From NCBI GenBank assembly GCA_023253615.1, contig JALRFZ010000512.1:1-16399 (forward strand): a DNA stretch of 16,399 bases, written 5' to 3'. Both the position numbers and the translations under genes were made by a program. The notes below the pieces were generated by a model. It did no database searches. It was given only the letters and a program-made list of their open reading frames with translations, and had not been told where the DNA came from. This stretch comes from Verrucomicrobiales bacterium (GTDB lineage Bacteria > Verrucomicrobiota > Verrucomicrobiia > Verrucomicrobiales > DEV007). Of the stretch, positions 1 to 7,641 are shown piece after piece. The stretch's first letter is position 1; every line of letters starts with the position of its first letter.

Positions 1-840
1 CTGGTTCACCTTGTTGTCTTCCACGAGGAGCACGCGCGAGCGGCCGTTTTCCCGGGCCTGGTGTTCCTGCACCGTCACCGAGACCTCGCCGGCATCGGGG
101 AACTTGATCGCGTTGCTCGTCAGATTCGAGAGGAGCTGTTCGAGACGGAGGTCGTCGGCGACGAAACGTTCCGTCAGCGTCTCGCAGATCGTCGCGGAGA
201 GACCGATGTGCCGCGTGTCCGCGTTCGCCTTGTAGACGAGGAGGACTTCGCGGATCAACTTCTGCAACTCGAAAGGACGCGGCTTCAGCGGCATCTCCTT
301 CGCGTTGAGTTTCGCATAGTCGAGGATGTCGTCGAGGATGTTCAGGAGCGACTCGCTCGAGCTGTGGATCGTCTCGAGATGCTCGCACTGGATCGGATCG
401 AGATCCATCTCGAGGAGGAGGTTCACCATGCCGAAGATCCCGTTCATCGGCGTGCGGACCTCGTGGCTCATGTTGGCGAAGAAACGCTCCTTCTCCTTCG
501 CCGCCTCGAGCACCTCCTGGTTGAGCTTTTCGAGCTGCTCCTGTTTGGCCGCCATCGAGGCCGCCATGGATCGCACGAAGGCGATCAAGGGATGCTCGCC
601 CGGCCGCAGCGCCGGGATGCGCTGGGTGTGGCTCGGGTATTGGATCATGAACTCCGAGACCACCTTTTCGAGCTGCCGGATTGTCTCATCCGCATCACTC
701 GTCACTGCCGCTGCCGCAGGCAGGGCACGAGGCATCACCGGACGGATCGCGATGGGCGCGGTCGTGCCTTTCTTCGGCAAAGTGGATAGTTTGGGGAGCT
801 CGCGCTTGCGATGCGGGGTCATCTGTTCAATAATTTCCAT
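1..840 (-). CDS. Hybrid sensor histidine kinase, 3' end outside the window, degenerate ATPase domain
   Basis: Read on the minus strand from the ATG at 840, this gives 280 residues and then leaves the window. Residues 1-95 match nothing I know and have no membrane span. Residues about 96-118 look like a short coiled coil. A HisKA domain follows, with a clear H box ([15 protein letters not shown]) and the phospho-acceptor His126 encoded at 463-465. The HATPase N box is present ([10 protein letters not shown], residues 238-247), and then a strand GEVSVTVQ. About ten residues later the receiver motif [12 protein letters not shown] (269-280) begins. The ATP-binding boxes that should lie between (DxGxG, F box, GxGLGL) are absent. 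The protein may therefore accept or relay phosphate, or act as a scaffold, without its own kinase activity. No cognate regulator lies in the window. Met7 is an alternative start. The family call is firm; function is uncertain. Confidence 0.9.
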   Translation of the reverse strand, partial: MEIIEQMTPHRKRELPKLSTLPKKGTTAPIAIRPVMPRALPAAAAVTSDADETIRQLEKVVSEFMIQYPSHTQRIPALRPGEHPLIAFVRSMAASMAAKQEQLEKLNQEVLEAAKEKERFFANMSHEVRTPMNGIFGMVNLLLEMDLDPIQCEHLETIHSSSESLLNILDDILDYAKLNAKEMPLKPRPFELQKLIREVLLVYKANADTRHIGLSATICETLTERFVADDLRLEQLLSNLTSNAIKFPDAGEVSVTVQEHQARENGRSRVLLVEDNKVNQ

Positions 841-965
841 TAATTCAATATGATAGCAAGGCCTTGTTTTCCGGTTTTTTATTTAAAAATCCTTTAGGTC
901 CCCGCTCGGGAAGCCCTGATTTTCTGGCGGTTCCGTCGGGAAAGGCTGTCCAAACGGCGGAATTT

Positions 966-995
966 CTGACTTTCTGGGAAAGGGTCTCTTATTAC
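966..995 (+). promoter_or_regulatory. Candidate sigma70-like promoter for the secreted protein gene
   Basis: CTGACT (966-971) and TATTAC (990-995) are 18 bases apart. Each matches the -35 and -10 consensus at four of six positions. A transcript would begin near 1002, about 20 bases before the ATG at 1023. The site lies in the 182-base space between two divergent genes. I see no convincing Shine-Dalgarno or operator there. The call rests on pattern matching alone. Confidence 0.3.
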
Positions 996-1022
996 GGATT
1001 CCTACGTATCCTTGAATTTCCG

Positions 1023-3455
1023 ATGAATTTTCCCCGATTTCTCCCTCTCACGGCCACGATTTGTCTGGCTACCGTCCCGCTTTGCCTTCGCGCCGCCGAT
1101 GAATGGAGTGGGATTTATCCCCATCTCGCCTTTTTCAACGACGAGGACGAATGCGGCACCGGAGGCGTCGTGCCGTGGGGTGGCAAACTCTGGGCCCTGA
1201 CCTACGCGCCTCACAAACCCTCCGGTTCCTCGGACAAGCTCTACGAGATCTCCCCCGATCTCGTCCTCACCGTCCGCCCCGAGTCCATCGGCGGTACCCC
1301 GGCGAACCGCATGATCCACCGCGAGTCCGGCCAGCTCTTCATGGGCCCTTACGCGATCGACGAGACGGGCAAAGTCCGCGTCATCCCCTACACCGGGATG
1401 TTCGGGCGCCCCACCGCGAACGCGCGCCACCTCACCGATCCGGGCGGGAAGATCTATTGCGCCTCGATGGAAGAAGCCCTCTACGAGATCGACGTGAAGA
1501 CCCTCGCGGTGACACCGCTCTACCGAGACGAACAGGACAAGACCCCCGGACCCAAGGCCGGCCTGCCCGGTTACCACGGCAAGGGCATGTATTCCGGCCA
1601 AGGCGTGCTCGTCTACGCGAACAACGGCGAAAACTCCGCGGAAGCGCGCCGCGATCCCTTCGTGCCCTCGGGTGTGCTCGCGGAATGGAATGGAAAAGAT
1701 TGGACCGTCGTGCGCCGCAACCAGTTCACCGAGGTGACCGGTCCCGGCGCCATCTTCGGCAACGAAAACCCCGCGACCGATCCGCTCTGGAGCGTCGGCT
1801 GGGATGCGAAATCGCTCCTGCTCATGCTCCGCGACGGCGGTGCCTGGCACACCTACCGTCTCCCGAAGGCGAGTCACAGCTACGACGGCGCCCACGGGTG
1901 GAACACGGAGTGGCCCCGCATCCGCGAGATCGGCGAGGGCGACGATCTCCTCATGACCATGCACGGGATGTTCTGGAAGTTTCCGAAGGGCTTCTCCGTC
2001 GCCGATACTTCCGGCATCGCCCCGCGCTCGACTTATCTGAAAGTGATCGGGGATTTCTGCCAATGGCAGGATCGCCTCGTCTTTGGCTGCGACGACACCG
2101 CCAAGAGCGAATTCCTCAACAAGCGCAAAGCCAAGGGCGAAATCGCCGCGCCGCAGTCGCAGTCGAATCTGTGGTTTGTCGATCCGGCGAAGCTCGATCA
2201 GCTCGGACCGGTGATCGGGCGCGGGGCGGTGTGGCTGAAGGAAGACGTCGCCGTCGGCACGAAATCGGATCCCTACCTCTTCGGTGGTTTGCAGCAGCGT
2301 GCCCTTCATCTCGCGCATGATGGGGAAGGGGAGTTGAGCGTCGCCCTCGAGATCGACCGCGATGGCAAGGGCACGTGGGAGCCTCTGCAAACGATCGTGA
2401 TGCCTCCGCGGGGATACGTCTGGACCGCCTTCGACGCGGGCGCGCCGGGCGTCTGGATCCGCCTCGCGCCCGCCACTCCCGCGAAAGGACTGACCGCCGC
2501 TTTCTCCAACGCCGATGCCGGTGATCGATCCGGCGCGCCGACGAAATTTGCCGGCATCGCCACGGCGGATTCAACCGCGGCTTCCGGCGGCGTCATCCGC
2601 GCCCGTGGTGAAAACAAACGGAACCTCCATTTCGCGGCGAGGACCCAGGAGGGTTTGCTCGGGCTTTATACCCTGTCGAGCCGTGACGGCACCCTGACAT
2701 TGACACCAGACGACAATGCCACCGAACTCGCGTGGCTCGAACAGCACGCCGCGATCCCTTCGCGCGAGGGAGTGATCACCACCGATGCCGCGTCCGTGAT
2801 CTACACCGACGATGCCGGGAAACGCTTCCGCCTTCCGCGCGGGAACGCCGCCTGCGACCAACCCAATCCCCTCGGCGGCGAACGCCTCTGCCGCGAGGTG
2901 GCGACGGAGCGCGATCTCTTCAATTGCCACGGCACCTTCTTCGAGCTGCCTGCCGAGAATGCCGCCGGCTTCAGCCGCGTCCGTCCCGTCGCGACGCACG
3001 GGCTGCGCATCGTCGATTACTGCAGCTACCGGGGATTGCTTGTCATCTCGGGCATTGATCTCGCGCAGGCGGGAGACAACCGCCACGTCATCCGCAGCAG
3101 CGACGGCAAGACCGGGCTCTGGGTCGGGACGATCGATGATCTCTGGGAGCTCGGCAAACCGGTCGGTTCCGGAGGTCCGTGGAAGGACACCGCGGTCAAA
3201 GCGGGCCAGGTCTCCGACGCGTATCTGATGACCGCTTACGACGAGAAGGAGCTGACCCTTTCCGCCGACCAGAACACGAAGGTGACCGTCGAAGTCGACC
3301 TCACCGGCATGGGCGATTGGGTCGCCTACCGCGGGTTTGAACTCGAGGCGGGCAAGGAGGAGAAACACGTCTTTCCGGACGGGTTCCAAGCCTATTGGGT
3401 GCGCTGCCGCAGCGAGGCGGAGGCGACGGTGACGGCGTGGCTGGAGTATCGGTGA
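1023..3455 (+). CDS. Secreted protein of unknown function with an internal duplication (810 aa)
   Basis: The frame is open further upstream, but the ATG at 1023 is chosen because it opens a typical Sec signal peptide. This has Arg5, a hydrophobic core from about residue 7 to 22, and likely cleavage after LRAA (residues 22-25). The mature protein is about 785 residues, rich in Gly, Trp, Asp and aromatic strand-like segments. That suggests beta-propeller or beta-sandwich folds outside the cytoplasm. I recognise no catalytic motif. Residues about 311-496 and 633-810 appear to be two copies of one module: HG-F-(W/F)-x-(F/L)P, then D-(F/Y)-C, then (N/G)LW with a D-L-x-x-LG segment, then SD-x-YL, then GxW and W(I/V)R. 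The module probably pairs propeller blades with a beta-sandwich end. It stands alone, 38 bases before the next gene on the same strand. Unknown function; the CDS itself is secure. Confidence 0.85.
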   Translation: MNFPRFLPLTATICLATVPLCLRAADEWSGIYPHLAFFNDEDECGTGGVVPWGGKLWALTYAPHKPSGSSDKLYEISPDLVLTVRPESIGGTPANRMIHRESGQLFMGPYAIDETGKVRVIPYTGMFGRPTANARHLTDPGGKIYCASMEEALYEIDVKTLAVTPLYRDEQDKTPGPKAGLPGYHGKGMYSGQGVLVYANNGENSAEARRDPFVPSGVLAEWNGKDWTVVRRNQFTEVTGPGAIFGNENPATDPLWSVGWDAKSLLLMLRDGGAWHTYRLPKASHSYDGAHGWNTEWPRIREIGEGDDLLMTMHGMFWKFPKGFSVADTSGIAPRSTYLKVIGDFCQWQDRLVFGCDDTAKSEFLNKRKAKGEIAAPQSQSNLWFVDPAKLDQLGPVIGRGAVWLKEDVAVGTKSDPYLFGGLQQRALHLAHDGEGELSVALEIDRDGKGTWEPLQTIVMPPRGYVWTAFDAGAPGVWIRLAPATPAKGLTAAFSNADAGDRSGAPTKFAGIATADSTAASGGVIRARGENKRNLHFAARTQEGLLGLYTLSSRDGTLTLTPDDNATELAWLEQHAAIPSREGVITTDAASVIYTDDAGKRFRLPRGNAACDQPNPLGGERLCREVATERDLFNCHGTFFELPAENAAGFSRVRPVATHGLRIVDYCSYRGLLVISGIDLAQAGDNRHVIRSSDGKTGLWVGTIDDLWELGKPVGSGGPWKDTAVKAGQVSDAYLMTAYDEKELTLSADQNTKVTVEVDLTGMGDWVAYRGFELEAGKEEKHVFPDGFQAYWVRCRSEAEATVTAWLEYR

Positions 3456-3493
3456 GGGTTGAAATCCTCGCGCGAAAGCGTTAATCTCCGGAC

Positions 3494-4045
3494 ATGGCGA
3501 CGTTGCTGACCCACCGGTTCACCGTTTCGGATTACTTCCGGATGGCGGAAAGCGGCATCCTTCCGAGCGAGGCGAGAGTCGAATTGATTGATGGAGAAAT
3601 TGTCGATATGAGCCCGATCGGACCGTTTCACAGTGGATCAGTGAACAAGCTGGCGAGGCGATTCATGGGGAATGACTCCGGTCATTGGTGGGTTTCCATT
3701 CAGGCCCCTCTCGATCTTGGTGAACATGACATGCCTGAGCCCGATCTCGCCCTCTTGCGCCCTGTCGATCATTGTTACACCGATGCCCACCCCGTCGCCG
3801 CTGATGTGTTCTTGCTCATCGAAGTCTCCGACTCCAGCCTCAGTTTCGACCAGACGGTGAAGCTGCCCCTCTATGCGAAACACGCCGTTCCCGAGGTGTG
3901 GATCCTGAATGTGCCGCAACGACAGCTCGAAGTGTATCGCCGGCCGCAGGGCGGTGTTTACCAGGACAAGTCGGTCCACCGGGACGGGATCGTCGCACCC
4001 GCCTCGTTCCCCGATGCGGGCATCGAGGTGGGGGAGTTGGTTTGA
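3494..4045 (+). CDS. Uma2 family (DUF820) PD-(D/E)XK endonuclease-like protein
   Basis: This 183-residue protein has the full length and pattern of the Uma2/DUF820 family: an N-terminal SDYFRM segment, RVELIDGEIVDMSP (Glu30), MPEPDLALL (Asp84), FLLIEVSDSS (Glu110), and Lys123 just before LYAKH. Asp84, Glu110 and Lys123 fit the metal-binding and catalytic residues of the PD-(D/E)XK fold. The C-terminal section VPEVWILNVPQRQLEVYRRP is also typical. Family members are abundant and often multicopy in cyanobacteria, planctomycetes and related bacteria. Their biological role is poorly known, and a nuclease role is inferred from fold. It is cytoplasmic with no signal peptide. It is not obviously in an operon, since the upstream gene ends 38 bases earlier and the downstream gene is convergent. 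Confidence 0.9.
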   Translation: MATLLTHRFTVSDYFRMAESGILPSEARVELIDGEIVDMSPIGPFHSGSVNKLARRFMGNDSGHWWVSIQAPLDLGEHDMPEPDLALLRPVDHCYTDAHPVAADVFLLIEVSDSSLSFDQTVKLPLYAKHAVPEVWILNVPQRQLEVYRRPQGGVYQDKSVHRDGIVAPASFPDAGIEVGELV

Positions 4046-4075
4046 AAGCCGGTTTTTTGTTCGCCGGGGCGTAGA

Positions 4076-4092
4076 GCGGAACCGCATTCCGC
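4076..4092. repeat. Short perfect inverted repeat between convergent genes
   Basis: The arms GCGGAA and TTCCGC are separated by a five-base loop (CCGCA). The site lies in the 92-base space between the Uma2 gene and the convergent secreted-protein gene. No T-tract follows on either strand, so it is not a standard intrinsic terminator. It could be a bidirectional stop structure or one copy of a dispersed hairpin element. Confidence 0.4.
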
Positions 4093-4137
4093 CGGTGGCC
4101 GTTGATCTGGTCCGAGCCAGGCGGATCGCGAGTTCCC

Positions 4138-4809
4138 TCACTCCGCCCCCTCCCCCTCCACCTCCAACGACTCCGGACCCGCCCCCGGCCGCTCCAATTC
4201 CCCCACCACCCGGAAGCCCTCGCGATCGAGCAGCAGGATCTCGAGGCTCACGGGAAACCGGGCCTGGCGATATTCTTCGACGAGGGCGGGACCGAATTCC
4301 TCCAGCGCGCCGCCGGTCGCGGGGAAGAGGTAGATGCGGTTCCGCTCGAGCAGCAGCACGTGGATGCGATCCCCGAGCGATTCCTTGAAACGTTCGTGCA
4401 GCTTCGGGGAAAGGATCGCACTGGTGAGGAAGGGGTCCTCGTCCGCGATGATGGCGTAGAGGACGATGCCGCGATGATCGCGCACGAGCCGGGGTTCGAG
4501 CTTCGCCGCGACGGAGTCGGCGACCTGGCGGGCGGAGGGGAAAAACGTCTCCCACGCGAGACCGCGTTCCTCCCAGGTCTTCTTCGTGAAGGGGCGCACG
4601 CCGAAACTCCATTCGTAGTGGGCCGCCATCTTCGTGGTCTTCGCTCCTTCGATGGGACCGGTGATGTCGAGGGCCTCGAAGCCTCCCCCGAAAATGATGC
4701 CGATGCGGCGGGCGGGGGCTTCCGCCGGTTTCTCCGCCGCCTGGGCGGCGAGCGGGGAGGCGATGAGGGCGAGGGCGAGAAGCCAGGAGCTGGGAATTCC
4801 GTTTGCCAT
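4138..4809 (-). CDS. Secreted protein of unknown function (223 aa)
   Basis: The ATG at 4809 opens a clear Sec signal peptide: hydrophobic WLLALALIASPLAAQA, probable cleavage after AQA (residues 22-24). The mature part starts with RIGIIFGGGFEALDITGPI. It continues with mixed alpha/beta sequence, including LVRDHRGIVLYAIIADEDPF and RIHVLLLERNRIYLFP. The C-terminus is acidic and low in complexity (GPESLEVEGEGAE). There are no cysteines and I can see no catalytic signature. The protein is probably periplasmic. It is divergent from ruvA with 46 bases between starts, so the two may share a promoter region. The family is unknown to me and I infer only its location. Confidence 0.75.
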   Translation of the reverse strand: MANGIPSSWLLALALIASPLAAQAAEKPAEAPARRIGIIFGGGFEALDITGPIEGAKTTKMAAHYEWSFGVRPFTKKTWEERGLAWETFFPSARQVADSVAAKLEPRLVRDHRGIVLYAIIADEDPFLTSAILSPKLHERFKESLGDRIHVLLLERNRIYLFPATGGALEEFGPALVEEYRQARFPVSLEILLLDREGFRVVGELERPGAGPESLEVEGEGAE

Positions 4810-4855
4810 CCGGCGGGGGAGGGGGTTCGATGCGGGTTTCCAAAGCTAACCGCGG

Positions 4856-5455
4856 ATGATCACATTTCTAGAAGGAACCCTCGAGGAAAGCTGGCCGGGC
4901 CGGCTCGTCATCAATGTCGGCGGCGTCGGCTACGAGGTGCTCGTGCCGCTCTTCGGCGATGAGCAATTCGGCCAGGCCGGGACGACGACGCGGGTGCTGA
5001 CCCACCACCACATCCGCGAGCAGGAACAAACCCTCTACGGTTTCCCCGACGAGGACGCGCGCGATCTTTTCCGCCTCCTCATCAATCACGTCTCCGGCGT
5101 GGGGCCGAAAGTGGCGATGTCCATCCTCAGCGGCATGGCCGCGGCCGACTTCAAGGAGGCGGAGGTGCGCGGAGACATCAACACGATCTCGAAGATCCGC
5201 GGGCTCGGCAAAAAGACGGCCGAGCGCATCGTCCTCGAGCTGGGCGACAAGGTCGGAGTGAAGGACGCGTGGCAGGCCCAGTCGGTCCGCGCGACCCTCG
5301 CGCCCGAAGCCGTCGCGAAAAACGACTCCCTCCTTGCCCTCATCTCGCTCGGCTACAAACAGGTCGAGGCGCAGAAGGCGATCGAGAAGCTGCCCGATCA
5401 CTTGTCGAAGCCCGATGAAATGTTGCGGGCCGCCCTGCGTCTCCTACAGGGATGA
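4856..5455 (+). CDS. ruvA: Holliday junction branch migration protein RuvA
   Basis: The 199-residue length is normal for RuvA (about 200). Domain I is the OB fold at residues 1-62 (MITFLEGTLEESWPGRLVINVGGVGYEV, then HHIREQEQTLYGF). Domain II carries two helix-hairpin-helix motifs: HVSGVGPKVAMSILSG near residues 79-94 and ISKIRGLGKKTAERIVLEL near 111-130. Domain III is the C-terminal three-helix part (NDSLLALISLGYKQVEAQKAI), which in the family contacts RuvB. The RuvA tetramer binds four-way DNA junctions and loads the RuvB motor. Neither ruvB nor ruvC is adjacent. Instead the stop codon overlaps the start of an ATP-grasp-like gene. The start is the ATG at 4856, since MITFLEG is the standard beginning. 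Confidence 0.97.
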   Translation: MITFLEGTLEESWPGRLVINVGGVGYEVLVPLFGDEQFGQAGTTTRVLTHHHIREQEQTLYGFPDEDARDLFRLLINHVSGVGPKVAMSILSGMAAADFKEAEVRGDINTISKIRGLGKKTAERIVLELGDKVGVKDAWQAQSVRATLAPEAVAKNDSLLALISLGYKQVEAQKAIEKLPDHLSKPDEMLRAALRLLQG

Positions 5456-6795
5456 TGTCCGCCCTTGCCCTTCCTCCCGTTGCACCAGCCATGTCCGATC
5501 CGATCCGCCGTGCCGAACGCGTCCGCGCCGCGATGCCGGATGGCGGCCTCTTTGCGGAAAAGGAATGGCGCGTTTCCCCCGAGCCCTTTCTCCTGACCAA
5601 GTCGGAGGTGCGCCAACTCGAGCAGCTCGGTCCTCTCTTTCACCGTTTTCAAAAAACCTGCGACCTCCTCTACCGACGTAGCCGCGGGGGCTCCCTGCCC
5701 GCGTGGATCGCGCGCGATCTCGACCGCGGCAAGCCGGCCGATCTGCTCGGGGCCGGACTCGCCCACGCCACCCTGACAGAAACACCACGCGTGATCCGTC
5801 CCGACCTGATCCTCACCGCGGACGGATTCTCCGCGACCGAGCTCGATTCCGTGCCCGGCGGCATCGGGCTCACCGCCTGGCTCGGCGAGACCTACGCGGC
5901 GCTCGATTCCTCCCATGAAATCGTCGGCGGAGCGGACGGGATGTTCGCCGGCTTCGCCTCGATCTTCGGCGCGGGCGGGGCCGACCTGCTCGTTTCGGAG
6001 GAATCGGCCGGTTACCGTCCCGAGATGCAATGGCTCGCGGACCGGATGCCCGGCGACTGGCGGGTCGCTGATGCCGAGACCTACGGGGTGACGGACCGCG
6101 AGGTCTATCGGTTTTTCGAGCTCTTCGACTTGCCGAACCTGCCCGCGAGCGGGGCGCTCATGGCCGCCGCGGCCGAGGGACGCGTGAAGGTGACGGCCCC
6201 CTTCAAGCCCTGGCTCGAGGAGAAGATGTGGTCGGCCTTGTTCTGGTCGCACCCGCTCCGCGAGGTCTGGAAACGCGAGTTGCGCGAGTCGAACTGGAAA
6301 CGCCTCCGCGCGATGTTTCCGCAGAGCTGGATCGTCGATCCCGCCGAGGTGCCGCACCACGCCGTGATTCCCGGGCTCGGGATCGGGAGCTTTGAAGAGC
6401 TGAAAGGCTTTTCGCAAAAAGAGCGCGAGCTCGTCCTGAAATTGAGCGGCTTCAACGAGCAGGCCTGGGGCAGCCGCAGTGTCACGGTGGGGCAGGATGC
6501 CTCGCAGGCGGAATGGGGCGCGGCCGTGGACCATGCGATCCACTCGTATGACCGGGCACCCTACGTGCTGCAGCGCTTCCACGCCGGAAAGCTCGTGTCG
6601 CATCCGTGGTGGAATCCCGCGACCGGCCGCATCGAGACGATGGAGGGGCGCGTGCGGCTCTGTCCCTACTATTTCGTGTCGGCGAAAGACGACTCGGTCT
6701 CCCTCGGCGGCGTCCTCGCGACGATCTGTCCCGCCGACAAAAAGATCCTCCACGGGATGCGCGATGCCATTCTCGTGCCGTGCCGGGTGGAGTGA
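5452..6795 (+). CDS. Probable circularly permuted ATP-grasp-fold protein, translationally coupled to ruvA (447 aa)
   Basis: The start overlaps the ruvA stop in ATGATG (5452-5457), so translation is probably coupled. Met14 (5491) is an alternative start. I recognise no named family, but several stretches look like ATP-grasp proteins. RPDLILTADGFSATELDSVPGG (residues 116-137) resembles the acidic E/D metal motif. LVLKLSGFNEQAWGSRSV, with Lys330, resembles the nucleotide-binding lysine strand and glycine-rich loop. YVLQRFHAGK resembles the adenine-contacting strand. GRVRLCPYYFV with SLGGVLATICP resembles the closing end. The order, with an acidic motif ahead of the lysine strand, suggests a circularly permuted version like the glutathionylspermidine-synthase/DUF403-type enzymes. 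Such proteins usually ligate a carboxylate to an amine or thiol. The substrate is unknown. It is cytoplasmic with no membrane spans. Fold call by eye, moderate certainty. Confidence 0.65.
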   Translation: MMSALALPPVAPAMSDPIRRAERVRAAMPDGGLFAEKEWRVSPEPFLLTKSEVRQLEQLGPLFHRFQKTCDLLYRRSRGGSLPAWIARDLDRGKPADLLGAGLAHATLTETPRVIRPDLILTADGFSATELDSVPGGIGLTAWLGETYAALDSSHEIVGGADGMFAGFASIFGAGGADLLVSEESAGYRPEMQWLADRMPGDWRVADAETYGVTDREVYRFFELFDLPNLPASGALMAAAAEGRVKVTAPFKPWLEEKMWSALFWSHPLREVWKRELRESNWKRLRAMFPQSWIVDPAEVPHHAVIPGLGIGSFEELKGFSQKERELVLKLSGFNEQAWGSRSVTVGQDASQAEWGAAVDHAIHSYDRAPYVLQRFHAGKLVSHPWWNPATGRIETMEGRVRLCPYYFVSAKDDSVSLGGVLATICPADKKILHGMRDAILVPCRVE

Positions 6796-6854
6796 ACGGG
6801 GGGCGGGGAAGCGGCCTGGTGGGGGTGTCGGACGCGTTCGAGGAAGCGACGCAG

Positions 6855-6875
6855 TAAAAGGTAAAAGGTGAAAGG
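6855..6875. repeat. Heptanucleotide tandem repeat, three units
   Basis: The seven-base unit TAAAAGG occurs twice in tandem, followed by a third copy TGAAAGG. It lies in the 132-base space between the convergent ends of the ATP-grasp-like gene and the small gene at 6928. The purine-rich tract stands out from GC-rich surroundings. A second seven-base-period repeat occurs at 11781. Confidence 0.6.
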
Positions 6876-6927
6876 TGGCGAGCTTGAAAGGGCTTTCGGA
6901 TTGGCGGATGCCGATGAGGATGCGGAA

Positions 6928-7458
6928 TCAATCCGGGATTCTCCAAGTGTGAACGGCGATGATGCGGTAGGGACCGGGTTCGGAATGGTTGAAACGGCCT
7001 GAGGCGACTGCCTCGAACGCATTTTCGAAGGCAGGAATGAGGCAGAACTCATTCACCTCGATTTCGTTCGCGAGGGCATTGCAGGAAAGCGGGGAACATT
7101 CCGCGGCATTGCCGTAGGTATACGTGACGACATCGTAGCCGGCCAAAAAGAGGGGTTCCGGGCGCGCGACCGCAACGGAGAATGAGGAATCGGCGGTGAT
7201 CGGCTGCCAACCGAGATCAGGCGTGAACTGTTCTTCGAACGCTTCGTAGAAGAACCACGTGGCCTTGGAAAGATCGATGCCTTTTGCCGAAGCGATCTTT
7301 TGGATGAGGGCAGGATCATCAAAGAGCCAGAAACCGTTGTGAAGCCAATCGTCGGTCCAGTCGGAGAAGTCTTTGGAAAGGCACGGACTGACGGAAAAGA
7401 CCTTCTCCACCTGCCGTGAGGTCATCCATCCGGAAGGGGTGGAGACGAATTTCGCCAT
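6928..7458 (-). CDS. Conserved-looking small protein of unknown function (176 aa)
   Basis: The frame is open further upstream to 7653. The ATG at 7458 is chosen because AGG lies five bases before it, and because the upstream extension is basic, unstructured and encoded by AT-rich intergenic-looking DNA. The protein is rich in Trp and Phe (DWTDDWLHNGFWLFDD near residues 33-48; ATWFFYEAFEEQF). It carries a cysteine motif ECSPLSCNALANEIEVNEFC (C121, C126, C139) before a closing PGPYRIIAVHTW. The C-x4-C motif could bind metal or form a disulfide; this is inference. There is no signal peptide or membrane span. I recall similar uncharacterised proteins in other bacteria but know no function. Base composition is lower in GC than neighbouring genes, and it stands alone between opposing genes, so acquisition by transfer is possible. 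Confidence 0.7.
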   Translation of the reverse strand: MAKFVSTPSGWMTSRQVEKVFSVSPCLSKDFSDWTDDWLHNGFWLFDDPALIQKIASAKGIDLSKATWFFYEAFEEQFTPDLGWQPITADSSFSVAVARPEPLFLAGYDVVTYTYGNAAECSPLSCNALANEIEVNEFCLIPAFENAFEAVASGRFNHSEPGPYRIIAVHTWRIPD

Positions 7459-7607
7459 GTGACCTATAGGTATCATCCGGGCAATTACTTGGGTCCACTT
7501 TCGTTGGCAGACATCCCTTGGCAACCGCGTGGAAGTGTGAAATTTGGCTGAATCTCGCAATTTTGATAATAAACTTCCCTTTATTTTAAAAGAATTGGAA
7601 GGTTTTG

Positions 7608-7635
7608 TTGCGTTTTTGCGTATCAGACGTAATAT
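7608..7635 (+). promoter_or_regulatory. Weak candidate promoter for the zinc-ribbon/xerD operon
   Basis: TTGCGT (7608-7613) and TAATAT (7630-7635) are 16 bases apart in the AT-rich stretch. This is the best match I find upstream of the gene at 7772. It would give a leader of about 130 bases that includes the GC hairpin at 7642-7661. Match quality is poor and the call is tentative. Confidence 0.25.
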
Positions 7636-7641
7636 TTTTCC

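Noticed and set aside
61..789. Long open frame on the plus strand opposite the histidine kinase
   Set aside because: Its translation is low-complexity Arg/Glu/Leu-rich with no family features, while the opposite strand gives clear HisKA and receiver motifs. It is a mirror of GC-rich coding sequence.
864..1022. Upstream extension of the secreted protein frame
   Set aside because: Starting at 1023 places a proper signal peptide at the N-terminus. The extension would bury it and covers AT-richer promoter-like DNA.
1002..2390. 462-codon open frame on the minus strand opposite the secreted protein
   Set aside because: The plus-strand product has a signal peptide and internally repeated motifs. 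The minus frame is an antisense shadow typical of high-GC DNA.
3638..4843. 401-codon minus-strand frame covering the Uma2 gene and the secreted protein
   Set aside because: It is out of frame with the signal-peptide protein at 4138-4809 and rich in Arg, Pro and Gly. It crosses a well-recognised Uma2 gene on the other strand.
7555..7640. Classical Fur box in the AT-rich region (GATAAT-like)
   Set aside because: Only a single GATAAT is seen, without the inverted or repeated partner needed for a 19-base box.
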